From SpSt-539 sp964549445 (GTDB taxonomy: Bacteria > Planctomycetota > Phycisphaerae > UBA1845 > UTPLA1): DNA of 64,000 bases. How positions within the stretch are numbered: position 1 is the first letter of the stretch; each line of letters starts with the position of its first letter. Positions 44,534-53,466 of the stretch are shown here, one piece after another. Where the stretch lies: NCBI GenBank assembly GCA_964549445.1, contig CAZJVS010000022.1, positions 10,958-74,957 of the forward strand, in the 5' to 3' direction. The notes beneath the pieces were generated by a model. It made no database searches, had not been told where the DNA came from, and saw only the letters and a program-made list of their open reading frames with translations. Both the position numbers and the translations under genes were made by a program.

Positions 44534-44857
44534 CTATTGTTCGAGGACCGGGAGGCTCACTCGGCCGCCCGGAAGTCGTTCGATCGGTGTTTGCGGACTC
44601 CGCCGTCCGCGCAAAACGAGTTGCTGTTCGACGATCACACAGATCGCGTCGAGGCCGAGCCGGCGGACAGCGAGCGCGGGGCCCGCGTATTCGCCGTTGG
44701 CGAAGATCGCGAGTATCTGCGCGGGGCTGACGCCGAGGCGGAGGTATTCTTCGACGAAGCACACGGCCATCTCGCGGATCGAGTCGGGATCGTCGATCAC
44801 GACTTCGACGCCGTGAAGTTCCATCGGGTCGGTGGTGTCTGGATCATCGTATGGCAT
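44534..44857 (-). CDS. Small conserved-looking protein in the nxr array (107 aa)
   Basis: The 107-residue protein begins with an acidic segment (MPYDDPDTTDPMELHG) and continues 'EVVIDDPDSIREMAVCFVEEYLRLGVSPAQILAIFANGEYAGPALAVRRLG'. The 'FVEEYLRLG...QIL.IF....YAGP' pattern resembles small helical proteins found near nitrate/nitrite oxidoreductase genes; this is from memory and should be searched. It has no signal or metal motif. GAGGA precedes ATG 44857. It lies 28 bases after the catalytic-subunit stop. Confidence 0.65.
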   Translation of the reverse strand: MPYDDPDTTDPMELHGVEVVIDDPDSIREMAVCFVEEYLRLGVSPAQILAIFANGEYAGPALAVRRLGLDAICVIVEQQLVLRGRRSPQTPIERLPGGRVSLPVLEQ

Positions 44858-44885
44858 TGTTTGTCATCCTCTGTGCGAGTCGCAG

Positions 44886-47800
44886 TCAGGGATTGAACTC
44901 GCCGGCGTCCTGGCCAGTCGGGGTAGCGATCGGCTCCTCACCGCCGACGAAGCCGCCGGCCAGGTAACGCTTCATGACGTCACCTTCGCCGCCGGGCGAC
45001 ATTCCACTCGTGGCGGGCAGCCAGATGCCCTTTCCGCCCAGGCCGCCGTCCTCGGCCTTGCAGACCCGCACGAGCGTCTCCTTGGGCACGGTGTTGATGG
45101 CGTGGTTGTCGGCCTCGCCGCCGAAGATGAAGCCCATGAACGCCTTGGTCTTGTGGAAGAGCGTGTCCGTCTGGTGCATCGGCATGTGCCAATTCCGCGT
45201 GACGCTCTGCTGCGAGCCGTAGCGAAGGTTTGCCTGGTAGCCGTCGTCGGACAGCGCCCGCCCATCGGGGCGCGTCTCGGCTGCCTTGACGCTTTTCTCG
45301 GTGGCGATGTAGGGGGCGTGTTTCATCATGATGACGCTGTAGGGATAAGCCGGGTTGTAAACGGCGCGGAGCATGAGCCGCGCGACCTTGTAGTACGGAT
45401 CATCGGGTTTCGCGTCGCGATAGGGGCGGTCGGCCGGGTTGGCATCGACATAGACGTAGTCGCCGTTGTTGATGCCGAGATCTCTCGCGGCCTGCGGATT
45501 GATGTGGAGCTGATGCTCGCCGACGTACGGTGCGCGCTTGTCCATGCGATGCGGGTCGCCAAAGCTGCTGTCGAAGATCATGTGCCAGTCGACGTTGCTC
45601 CAGCTGGAGTGGACGCGATGGCGCGTCTTGGGCGTCAAGCAGAAGAATCGGAAGCCGCGATCCCACAGGAAATTCTTCGTCTGCTTGACCTGTTTCCACG
45701 GCAGCTTGATGTTGCGGACCGTTCGCTCGTCCCAATGCTCGGCATCGGGAGGGATCCCGTAGTCATCCGGCCGGACGTACGGATTGGTCGAAACGATTAC
45801 ATTTGGCAGGTACGGGGTTGCTTCGGTTCCCTCGCGATGGACGATGAAGTTTTCGCCATACTCGATCGCCTCGGGGACGTCAGAGTACGCGTGCAACCGG
45901 CCGGTGTCCGTGAAGAACGGCTCGTCGCAGTGCACCTGCTCCCAGAAGGGGATGCGCGGGTACGTGCGGAAGAGCATGAGGGCGGCGCCGGGCGGTCCGT
46001 ATTTTCCGGCCATGATGTCATCGAGCTTGTAGCCCGCGGTGGTGGTGCAAGTGTCGAGCAGCCGCTGGATGTAGACGCGGCGCTTTCCTTCCAGCTCAAA
46101 CTTGAAGTAATCCGCGAATCGCTTGTCCTTCAATTCGTCTCCGAGGGCCTTGGCGATGTGGGCGAGGACCCAGGCGTCGTCTCTCGTGTCGTAGATCGGC
46201 TTGATGCCACCCTTCCAGATTTGCAGGAATGGATTCGAGCATGAGGCGGTAATCTCCAGATCCTCGAACTCCACCCAACTGTTGGCCGGCAACCCGAAGT
46301 CGGCATACTGCACCGACGAAGTCATCACGACGTCCTGCGAGATGATCATCTCAATGTTCGGATTGACGTTCTTGAACATGTCGTAAGCATGCTTGGCATT
46401 GTTGAAGAGGTTGACGTTCGCGAAGTAGAGCGCTTTGGTCGGCGTGGGCATATGGGACTTGCCGGTGAAGACTTTGCGACCGGCCTTCGGCGTCTCGACG
46501 ATCAGCGGCCTGTCGCCGTGGTTCCAATATGCGGGCTCCTCATCCTTGGTGTAGGCGTGGGCATGCACCTCGCGGCCGTGGGCTTTCTCGTCGAGATTGG
46601 GCTCGAATGGGTCCTCGGCGACCCAACCCTTGAAGCCCGGGCCGGTGAGCTTGCTGCCCTGAAACAGTGCTGACTTGTAGTTGCCCGCCCAGCCATGCAC
46701 GCCCGCACCGGGCTTGCCGATGTTGCCCGTGAGCAGCATCGGGAGCAGGGCCGCACGGTTCGCCTCTGTAGCGTGGAACCAATGGTTGATGCCCTCGCCT
46801 TGATGGATGGCGACAGGGCCGCCGCTCCTAGTCGTCTCCCAGATATCCCGGGCGAGACGTTCGATCATCTCCTTCGGTGAGTGCGTAATGTCGGCGACGG
46901 TGTCGAGGTCATAATCCTTCAGATGAGTCTGGTACATCGACCAGAGCGTCATCACCTCGACTTCGGAGCCGTCGGCCAACTTGATCTTCCAAGCGCCGTC
47001 CAGAGCCGGGTCAATGCCTATGGCGGTCAGTCGTTTGCCGATGTCGTCCCGTGTGATCGCGACTGGCTTGTTGGTCTTCGCATCCCATACGACGCGGTCC
47101 CCGATCTTGTTGTGCTGCTCGGGCGTGAGGCCCTGAATCTTCATGCTCGCGCCGTCGGCGGCGAGGGTCGACTTGTAGCCCGCGAAGACTTCGTCTGCCC
47201 GCAAGCGCTTGAGATTGTCGGTGCGAACGAGGAGGGGAAAATCCGTGAAGACTTTCACGAATGCTTCGTCGTACCACTTTTTCTCCATCATGAGTCGCGT
47301 AACGCCGAGCCAGAGCGCGGCGTCGGTAGCCGGACGGATCGGCAGCCAGTAATCCGACTTGGTGCTTGGCGCGCCGTACTCCGGAGCGATGACGACGATG
47401 CGTCCGCCGCGCTCCATGCACTCGATAAACCAGTGCGAATCCGGCAGCTTGTTCTCGACCAGATTCTTGCCGTCCATGATGATCAGCTTGCTAAAGCGCA
47501 GGTCGTTGAAGTCGCAATCGGAGTTTTGCAGGCCGTGAACCCACGGCTGGCCGGGAGTCTGGTCCCCGTGCCAGGTGTAGTTGCTCCAGTTTCGGCCACC
47601 CTTCGCCTGATCGGGACCGACCTTGCGAATGATCGAGTCGAGCAGCGCCATCCCGTTGTTCAGGCGATAGAGGCCGTACTTGCCGATGACGCCGAGCAGG
47701 CCCATCCCGCCGCGCATCTTCAGCGTCCGCGTCCCGGCGCCGCCCATCTCGGCGATCATTTCTTCGGGGTAGCCCTGCTCGCGGAGCCGCTTGGCCCCGT

Positions 47801-48401
47801 CCTCGCCGCTATAGCGCTTCGCAATGGCGATGTAGCCCTTCGCGATGTATTTCATCGCGCTGTCCCAGTCGATCCGGTCGTGGACGTCCGTGCCGCGGCT
47901 GTCGAACTTGAACCTCTTCTTGTTCTCCGGGGTCAGTTCAGGGAAGCCCGCGTCGGCCCACTCCTTCCATCCCCTCCGGACGATGGGGTGTTTGAGCCGA
48001 TACGGGCCGTATAGCAGCCGGTGATATGTGTAGCCCTTGGCGCACTGTCGCGGATTCCAGTTGGCGGTCGCAGCATTGCCGTAGAGATCTTTGTACGACT
48101 GGTAGTTGTACTCGGTGCCCATGCGAACGATTACGTCGTTGCGAACGTAGGCCTTAACGCGACAGGCGTGGGTGTCATTAGGTGAGCAGACCCAACTGAA
48201 CGTGCGGTCGTAGTGATACTGATCGCGGTAGATTCTCTCCCAATCGCGGGCGGGATAATCGGCGAGCGGGTTGATGATGTCGGGACGAGCCGCCAGTGCG
48301 CGCAGTGTCCAACCTAGCACGCCGCCGCTGCCGAGGGCGACGGCGCTTCCGACTTGCAGGACTTGTCGCCGGGAGATGCCTTGCGTCTTCTGTTCCGACA
48401 T
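44886..48401 (-). CDS. nxrA: NxrA-type molybdopterin catalytic subunit of a nitrite/nitrate oxidoreductase
   Basis: The 1171-residue enzyme is predicted to be exported by Tat (MSEQKTQGISRRQVLQVGS). ATG 48401 is chosen because GCGGAG lies upstream; an in-frame ATG at 48443 adds 14 residues. The proximal Fe-S motif reads Cys-x3-Asp-x3-Cys (CSPNDTHAC) with a fourth ligand in 'NPRQCAKG'. Asp at the second position is, from memory, a mark of Nitrospira/anammox-type NxrA. 'YTWHGDQTPGQPWVHG' should hold the molybdenum Asp ligand. Downstream segments ('PWKQVKQTKNFLW', 'LHINPQAARDLGINNGDYVYV') fit the type II DMSO reductase C-terminal domain. No membrane NarI is encoded. Whether it oxidises nitrite or reduces nitrate is not decided by sequence. 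Confidence 0.82.
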   Translation of the reverse strand: MSEQKTQGISRRQVLQVGSAVALGSGGVLGWTLRALAARPDIINPLADYPARDWERIYRDQYHYDRTFSWVCSPNDTHACRVKAYVRNDVIVRMGTEYNYQSYKDLYGNAATANWNPRQCAKGYTYHRLLYGPYRLKHPIVRRGWKEWADAGFPELTPENKKRFKFDSRGTDVHDRIDWDSAMKYIAKGYIAIAKRYSGEDGAKRLREQGYPEEMIAEMGGAGTRTLKMRGGMGLLGVIGKYGLYRLNNGMALLDSIIRKVGPDQAKGGRNWSNYTWHGDQTPGQPWVHGLQNSDCDFNDLRFSKLIIMDGKNLVENKLPDSHWFIECMERGGRIVVIAPEYGAPSTKSDYWLPIRPATDAALWLGVTRLMMEKKWYDEAFVKVFTDFPLLVRTDNLKRLRADEVFAGYKSTLAADGASMKIQGLTPEQHNKIGDRVVWDAKTNKPVAITRDDIGKRLTAIGIDPALDGAWKIKLADGSEVEVMTLWSMYQTHLKDYDLDTVADITHSPKEMIERLARDIWETTRSGGPVAIHQGEGINHWFHATEANRAALLPMLLTGNIGKPGAGVHGWAGNYKSALFQGSKLTGPGFKGWVAEDPFEPNLDEKAHGREVHAHAYTKDEEPAYWNHGDRPLIVETPKAGRKVFTGKSHMPTPTKALYFANVNLFNNAKHAYDMFKNVNPNIEMIISQDVVMTSSVQYADFGLPANSWVEFEDLEITASCSNPFLQIWKGGIKPIYDTRDDAWVLAHIAKALGDELKDKRFADYFKFELEGKRRVYIQRLLDTCTTTAGYKLDDIMAGKYGPPGAALMLFRTYPRIPFWEQVHCDEPFFTDTGRLHAYSDVPEAIEYGENFIVHREGTEATPYLPNVIVSTNPYVRPDDYGIPPDAEHWDERTVRNIKLPWKQVKQTKNFLWDRGFRFFCLTPKTRHRVHSSWSNVDWHMIFDSSFGDPHRMDKRAPYVGEHQLHINPQAARDLGINNGDYVYVDANPADRPYRDAKPDDPYYKVARLMLRAVYNPAYPYSVIMMKHAPYIATEKSVKAAETRPDGRALSDDGYQANLRYGSQQSVTRNWHMPMHQTDTLFHKTKAFMGFIFGGEADNHAINTVPKETLVRVCKAEDGGLGGKGIWLPATSGMSPGGEGDVMKRYLAGGFVGGEEPIATPTGQDAGEFNP

Positions 48402-48435
48402 AGTCTGTACTCCGCGCACCTTGCGGTTTCGAGAA

Positions 48436-50175
48436 TCACTCAATCACGAGCTTCTGCCAGATGCTGATGTTCTTCTTGCCGTCACGATCGCCCGCGCTGC
48501 CATTCCAGACGGCGAGCGAGACGGGCAGATAGTCACCCGGCCGGAAAATGCGCTCGTCGCCGGCGTCGCCGTGGGCGTGGTCATGCGGCAGGTCAAGTGT
48601 CCGTTGCAGTTGGACGCTCCAGACGCCGCGTTCGTAGGCGGCCTGTCCTTGCACAACCTGTACGTTGACGGGTTTACCGGACAAGGTCCCGGGGCCGCGC
48701 GCCACAAGACACTCGACCGCCGTCTTGAGGTTCGGGTCGGCCACCAGATTTCCAGCGCCCCAGGCCGTGATAAAGGTTGCGAGGTGCTCGGCGAGCTTGC
48801 CGTGCGGCCAGTCGACAATCGACATGTCCTTCGAGCGAATCGGGCACTCGGGATACATGTCCACGGCTCGCTCCGGAAACGCCGCATCGACGTCCTGATA
48901 GCCGGATGCGATGTTCTTCTGCCGGTCGGCCTTCCACATCCAAATGTTCACGCCTCCGTGCTGTGTCTTGTCGCCCATGTAGAAGGGCGGGTCGGGAGAG
49001 AGTGAGAACTGAATCGCGACCGCATCCCGAAATTCATCGACGCGCACGGCGCGGTCATCCGGCGTCGGATCGAGCCACGTCAGCCGGAGGGCCAGTTCCT
49101 GGTCGTTGTGAAGGGCCTGCACAACGACGCCCTCGACGCGCTGATCCGTCCACCAGAGCGGCGTCATGGCTACATAGAGGGGCCGGGCCTGGTTCCAGGC
49201 CGAGTCGGTCGGTCCCGCCGGCAGCGGCCCGGCGACGTTTGGCGCAACGATCGTTCCCTGTCGGAGCTGGGCGCGATTCTGCGAGCCGGCCCGCGCGAGA
49301 GACTGGACGTAGTGGATGAGGTCCCACATCTCATCGTTGGTGTAAGTTCCTTCGTATGCTGGCATCGGGGTGCCGCGCATGCCCTTGGCGATACGGGCGA
49401 AGAGCTCGGGCCCGTCCATGCTTCCCTTGAAAATCCCGTTGACAAACGAGCGCGGCGGATCGGGATAGCCGTCGTCGTCGAACTTGACCGCCGCGGGATC
49501 GGGTTGGCCATCCTGGCCGTGACAGGCCGCGCACGCCTCGATGTACACCCGACGGCCGTTGAACCACCGGAGATCGTCGAATGCCGGCTCGGGTGGGACG
49601 ACAATGGGCGCGCCGGGTTGTGTTTTCAGAGTTAGTGCGGCTTCGACTTCGTTCGGCTGCGTCGCGCCGTCCTTGACGGCCTGAGCCAGTTCCGCCTTCA
49701 CGGCCTCGACATGGACGCTCCGCACGAACGCGACCAGTGCCTTGAGGTCGGTCAACGGCAGATGAGCCCACGGCGGCATGGCGGAACCGGGCATTCCCCG
49801 ACTGATCGTCCGCAACAAATCGTCTTCGGATGGAATCTGATTCACGGTGGTCGTGAGCTTGAACTTGCCCTTTTGGAAATTCCGCGGCCGGGGGTTCATC
49901 AGATAGGCGAACGGGCCGGCACCGTCGCCGGACTCACCATGGCAGATGGCGCACTGGCGGACGAAGAGGTCTCGGCCGCGGGTGAGAACGAGATTCGGCT
50001 GAACGGGCGCTACACTTGGGGTCGGCGTCGGAGTGGCGTCGGCGGCCAGCGCGGCACCGCGATCGAAGCGCGCCGGACCGCGGAGAACCGAGCCGATGCA
50101 GATAGCGGCGCCGGCAATGACACACGCCAGCCAGATCCAGGGGGTCGGATTTCGACGGCTGCGGCGGGGGTTCAT
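48436..50175 (-). CDS. Dihaem cytochrome c fused to NxrC/EbdC-type haem-b domain
   Basis: The 579-residue protein has an N-terminal membrane anchor or signal (TPWIWLACVIAGAAICIGSVL) and two cytochrome c domains with haem sites Cys75-Cys78-His79 (CAICH) and Cys215-Cys218-His219 (CAACH). A C-terminal region from about residue 320 resembles the ethylbenzene-dehydrogenase/NxrC haem-b subunit ('QALHNDQELALRLTWLDPTPDD', 'AVAIQFSLSPDPPFYMGDKTQHGGVNIWMWKADRQ', 'GVWSVQLQRTL'). It would take electrons from the NxrB clusters through haem b to its own c haems. The fusion of gamma subunit and dihaem cytochrome is unusual. GGAGGA and a strong promoter precede ATG 50175. Confidence 0.85.
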   Translation of the reverse strand: MNPRRSRRNPTPWIWLACVIAGAAICIGSVLRGPARFDRGAALAADATPTPTPSVAPVQPNLVLTRGRDLFVRQCAICHGESGDGAGPFAYLMNPRPRNFQKGKFKLTTTVNQIPSEDDLLRTISRGMPGSAMPPWAHLPLTDLKALVAFVRSVHVEAVKAELAQAVKDGATQPNEVEAALTLKTQPGAPIVVPPEPAFDDLRWFNGRRVYIEACAACHGQDGQPDPAAVKFDDDGYPDPPRSFVNGIFKGSMDGPELFARIAKGMRGTPMPAYEGTYTNDEMWDLIHYVQSLARAGSQNRAQLRQGTIVAPNVAGPLPAGPTDSAWNQARPLYVAMTPLWWTDQRVEGVVVQALHNDQELALRLTWLDPTPDDRAVRVDEFRDAVAIQFSLSPDPPFYMGDKTQHGGVNIWMWKADRQKNIASGYQDVDAAFPERAVDMYPECPIRSKDMSIVDWPHGKLAEHLATFITAWGAGNLVADPNLKTAVECLVARGPGTLSGKPVNVQVVQGQAAYERGVWSVQLQRTLDLPHDHAHGDAGDERIFRPGDYLPVSLAVWNGSAGDRDGKKNISIWQKLVIE

Positions 50176-50199
50176 GGGGGAGTCCTCCGAACGCGGGTC

Positions 50200-50229
50200 A
50201 TATTACATAGTTCTTGATCTAGATGTCAA
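50200..50229 (-). promoter_or_regulatory. Promoter of the nxr array with overlapping palindrome-like site
   Basis: On the minus strand TTGACA (50229-50224) and TAATAT (50205-50200) are 18 bases apart, about 25 bases before the ATG at 50175. The -35 box is the left half of TTGA-N8-TCAA, an inverted arrangement that could be an operator for Rrf2 or a CRP/FNR-type regulator. The promoter match is good; the operator is speculative. Confidence 0.6.
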
Positions 50230-50271
50230 CATTGCCTGACAAAAAAACGCAAGCCGCCTCGTCGGCTCAGT

Positions 50272-50703
50272 CTATCCGCCCGGGCGGCGCTTCGATGCGG
50301 CCAGTCCCTCGGGACCAACCCGGTCGAGCGTGATATTCTCCAGCATGTTGCAGTAGGCGATCCGGATCGGTTTCCAGTGTCGGTGAAACCCGCAGGGATG
50401 ATCATCATTGCAACGCGGCTGGCCGAACGGACATCGCGAACGGTCGAGCACATCGTCGAACGGCGCCAATACTTCATGAAGACGTATACGGTTGGCCGGA
50501 CGGGAAAGCCGGAAGCCGCCCCCGACGCCGCGCGTTGATTCGAGCAGGCCTGCGCGGACCGTGTCGCGCAAGATTCGCGAGAGATAATGGGTGGGCACGC
50601 CGGTATGCGCGGCAATCTCCTTCGCAAGAACCGGCCGTTTTCCATCTTGCGCGGCGATGTACACAATGGCCCGCAGGGCGTATTGTGCGGTCACGGATAG
50701 CAA
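50272..50703 (-). CDS. Rrf2-family regulator with three cysteines (NsrR/IscR-like)
   Basis: The 143-residue regulator starts at TTG 50703 with AGGAG well placed. The Rrf2 winged helix is clear ('LSVTAQYALRAIVYIA', 'VPTHYLSRILRDTVRAGLLESTRGVGGGFRLSRP'). Cys91, Cys98 and Cys104 (spacing x6, x5) can hold an Fe-S cluster, as in NO-sensing NsrR or IscR. It lies directly upstream of and in line with the nxr array, 96 bases from the cytochrome start, and divergent from the dihaem lipoprotein, so it probably controls one or both. The ligand is inference. Confidence 0.85.
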   Translation of the reverse strand: MLSVTAQYALRAIVYIAAQDGKRPVLAKEIAAHTGVPTHYLSRILRDTVRAGLLESTRGVGGGFRLSRPANRIRLHEVLAPFDDVLDRSRCPFGQPRCNDDHPCGFHRHWKPIRIAYCNMLENITLDRVGPEGLAASKRRPGG

Positions 50704-50983
50704 GATGATCTCCTGACTAACTTGTCCTTATATAGATTAATGTCGGTGTGTTGTCTCGTCAATCGTGAATGAAACGCTTTTCCGGCGATTGTCTGTAAGT
50801 TGCTTCTTGAGCGATTGTTGTGCGTTTGAGCGGTCTGTCCGGATGCCATAATCGTTCGAAGGGCGCCAAACCTCTCACGCTTTCGAGCTCCAGGGCAATT
50901 GATCCGCCCGATACAATCGATAAGATGATAGAGAACTCTGCAATTGTCGGAGCGTTGATTCGCCGCCACTGGAGCACGACCCG

Positions 50984-51541
50984 ATGAGAACTGCCGCTGC
51001 TGCTGTGCTCTTGTTTCTCACGTCCTGTGGGCTCGCGCCCTGGCTGGAACTTGAACGACCGGTCGGAGACACGATCATCGGCGGCGTTGCTGACACACGT
51101 CCGTACTTCGGCACGTTGAAGACGCCCGCCGGCCAGACCGTCGGCGAGTTCATGCTTGCGACCTGCGGGTGTGGGGATTGGCGTGTGCTACTGACGACGC
51201 ATGACGGCCAGGAGCAGTGGCAGTTTCCGGTATTGTTCTATTCCACAAGTGCGGCCTACGACCCCAACGCGGACGTCGCCGTATTCGGCGAAGACGGACG
51301 CAGTGGGGTGTCTGGGTACGTGTCGCAGTCGGGCGGGAGTTCTTCCGGCCGGGCTCGTCGCGGCCTCGCGCTATTTACCTTTGAGTCGCAGCGCGGCGAA
51401 AGTCACGCCAGCGATGCGACGGCTTGTGTGAAGTGCCACATCGGCGAGGACCCGATTTATCCTCAGCCCGACAATCATCCGCACTTTGAGCCTGACCCGC
51501 CCAATTGCCTTTCGTGCCACAACGTGGTCATCGCCGAGTGA
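50984..51541 (+). CDS. Dihaem cytochrome c lipoprotein
   Basis: The 185-residue protein has a lipoprotein signal ending at Cys15 (LLFLTSC). Two haem-c sites are in the C-terminal 45 residues, CVKCH and CLSCH, separated by 'IGEDPIYPQPDNHPHFEPDPPN'. A beta-rich middle region ('DWRVLLTTHDGQEQWQFPVLFY') is not recognised. It should be a membrane-tethered periplasmic electron carrier. GGAG lies before ATG 50984. It is divergent from the Rrf2 gene and immediately followed by the polyferredoxin gene. Confidence 0.82.
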   Translation: MRTAAAAVLLFLTSCGLAPWLELERPVGDTIIGGVADTRPYFGTLKTPAGQTVGEFMLATCGCGDWRVLLTTHDGQEQWQFPVLFYSTSAAYDPNADVAVFGEDGRSGVSGYVSQSGGSSSGRARRGLALFTFESQRGESHASDATACVKCHIGEDPIYPQPDNHPHFEPDPPNCLSCHNVVIAE

Positions 51542-51545
51542 TCCA

Positions 51546-53459
51546 TTGAGCCGCCTCGTCCATCTTCGAGTCCTCGCCCCGCGCGAACGCGAATCGCGCG
51601 TTGACGCCAGTATCGCAGCGGGCGATCGGTCGAAGGGCTACGGCCGCTGGCGGGCCGCGACACTCGCCGGCGTCTATGTCCTCATGGCCGCCCACGTGAT
51701 TCACTGGAAGCTGGCCGGTCGGACGCTGGCTCCGCTCGAACTAAATGAGGTTATGTACACGCTGGAGCTGGGCATCGTTACGGCGGGTTTCATATTCATG
51801 GCGATGGCCGGCCTGGCAACACTGATCTTCGGACGGTTCTTCTGCTCGTGGGGCTGCCACATTCTGGCGCTGGAGGACCTATCGGCCTGGATCCTCGGGA
51901 GGTTGCATATCCGACCAAAACCCGTCCGTTCGCGCGTGCTGCGGTGGGTTCCGATCGTCGCAATGCTGTACATGTTTGCGTGGCCCCAGGCATCGCGCGT
52001 GTTTGCCGGCCGCCCGTTGCCGCAGGCGCAGGTACTGAGCGACGCACAGGGTTGGGCGTCTTTCCTCACAACGAACTTCTGGCGCAATCTCCCGGGACCG
52101 GGCGTGACGATTCTCACGTTTGTCATCTGCGGCTTTGCGATCGTGTACATGCTCGGCTCGCGGGGGTTTTGCACCTATGCGTGTCCGTATGGGGCGGCAT
52201 TCGCCATGGCCGACCGCTTTGCGCCGGGGCGTATTCTCGCCCGCGGCGATTGCTCCAAGTGCGGAATCTGCACCGCCGTCTGCGATTCGCACGTCCGGGT
52301 TCACGAGGAACTGATCGCTTACGGTCGCGTGGTCAACCCTGCGTGCCTGAAGGACCTCGATTGCGTTGCGGCATGTCCGGACGGCGCGGTCGCGTACGGC
52401 TTCGGCCGGCCAGCAATTCTGGATTTGCGTTCGAAGGCATCGGCCCGCCGAGTACCGTACGACTTCTCACGCCGTGAAGACGTGCTCATGGCGGCGACGT
52501 TTGTGGCAGCGCTTCTCATCTTCCGCGGACTGTACGAGACAGTTCCATTCCTATTGACGCTCGCCATCGGAGGCGTTCTGGCATACGTCGCGGTCCTTGG
52601 CTTGCGGTTGCACACAAAGTCGCATGTGCGACTCAACAACTGGCAACTAAAGATCGGTGGTCGGCTCACGCGGTCGGGTATTGCGTTCGTGGCCATCGGC
52701 GGCTTCGTGCTGGCCTTAACCCTTCACAGCGCATTGATCCGGTTTCACGAGTTCACCGGACAGCAGAGACTCCTATGGGCGACAAACAACGCTTCCGAGA
52801 TCGAGGTGCGCGCCGCGATCGGCGACCTCGAATTCTGCGATCGCTGGGGCCTGATTCATCCGGCTCATTTGTCCGACGATCTGGCGTCGCTCTACCAGCG
52901 GCTCGGCGACGGGCTGGCGGCTCAGGGCAGGGGGGCGGAGTCCGTTGACGCCTTCGTTCGGGCCGCAGGGCATCAGCACGAGCCGGGCATGCGCGCCGGC
53001 CTTCGGGCCGATGCCGGCACGCTGCTGCTCGATTCCGGCGAGCCAGCGCGGGCGCTTGAACTTCTGCGACAGGCGGCCGGGGATGCGCCCGACTCGGCAC
53101 GGATTCAATACAATCTGGCCGTGGCGCTCGCCGCGCTTGGTAGGGACAACGAGGCGCTCGACGCCTACGAACGAACGCTGGCTCTCGATCCGACGGACGC
53201 CGAGGCGCACAACAACGTGGGTTTTCTGTTCGCGATGCAGGGAAAACTTGAAGTCGCCGCACGCCACTTCGAGCGAGCCATCGCACTAAAGCGCGATTAC
53301 GCTCACCCGTACTTCAATTTGGGTCGAGTTCGACTTGCACAGAAGAACGAGGCCGACGCGATCCGACTGTTTCAGGCAGCCGCGCGACTCGATCCAACCT
53401 ACGCGAGATTGCTTGCCGAGCGGCTGGGGCCTGCAACGCGAACCCCTTCAGGAGACTGA
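51546..53459 (+). CDS. NapH-like polyferredoxin membrane protein with TPR domain
   Basis: From the chosen TTG 51546 the product has 637 residues; a TTG at 51486 inside the previous gene is an alternative. The N-terminal half has about four to five membrane segments with the NapH/NosR-type motifs 'CSWGCH' and 'CTYACPYG', then two [4Fe-4S] sites 'CSKCGICTAVC' and 'CLKDLDCVAACPDGA'. Further membrane segments follow, and the last ~200 residues are at least four tetratricopeptide repeats. It probably moves electrons between the quinone pool and periplasmic carriers. The TPR fusion is unusual and may dock a partner such as the dihaem lipoprotein or nxr complex. Confidence 0.82.
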   Translation: MSRLVHLRVLAPRERESRVDASIAAGDRSKGYGRWRAATLAGVYVLMAAHVIHWKLAGRTLAPLELNEVMYTLELGIVTAGFIFMAMAGLATLIFGRFFCSWGCHILALEDLSAWILGRLHIRPKPVRSRVLRWVPIVAMLYMFAWPQASRVFAGRPLPQAQVLSDAQGWASFLTTNFWRNLPGPGVTILTFVICGFAIVYMLGSRGFCTYACPYGAAFAMADRFAPGRILARGDCSKCGICTAVCDSHVRVHEELIAYGRVVNPACLKDLDCVAACPDGAVAYGFGRPAILDLRSKASARRVPYDFSRREDVLMAATFVAALLIFRGLYETVPFLLTLAIGGVLAYVAVLGLRLHTKSHVRLNNWQLKIGGRLTRSGIAFVAIGGFVLALTLHSALIRFHEFTGQQRLLWATNNASEIEVRAAIGDLEFCDRWGLIHPAHLSDDLASLYQRLGDGLAAQGRGAESVDAFVRAAGHQHEPGMRAGLRADAGTLLLDSGEPARALELLRQAAGDAPDSARIQYNLAVALAALGRDNEALDAYERTLALDPTDAEAHNNVGFLFAMQGKLEVAARHFERAIALKRDYAHPYFNLGRVRLAQKNEADAIRLFQAAARLDPTYARLLAERLGPATRTPSGD

Positions 53460-53466
53460 GAGACCG

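Noticed and set aside
44832..48014. Plus-strand open frames opposite nxrA (for example 44832-46244 and 46881-48014)
   Set aside because: They mirror the catalytic subunit, have no ribosome site and have biased composition; the minus-strand gene is unambiguous.
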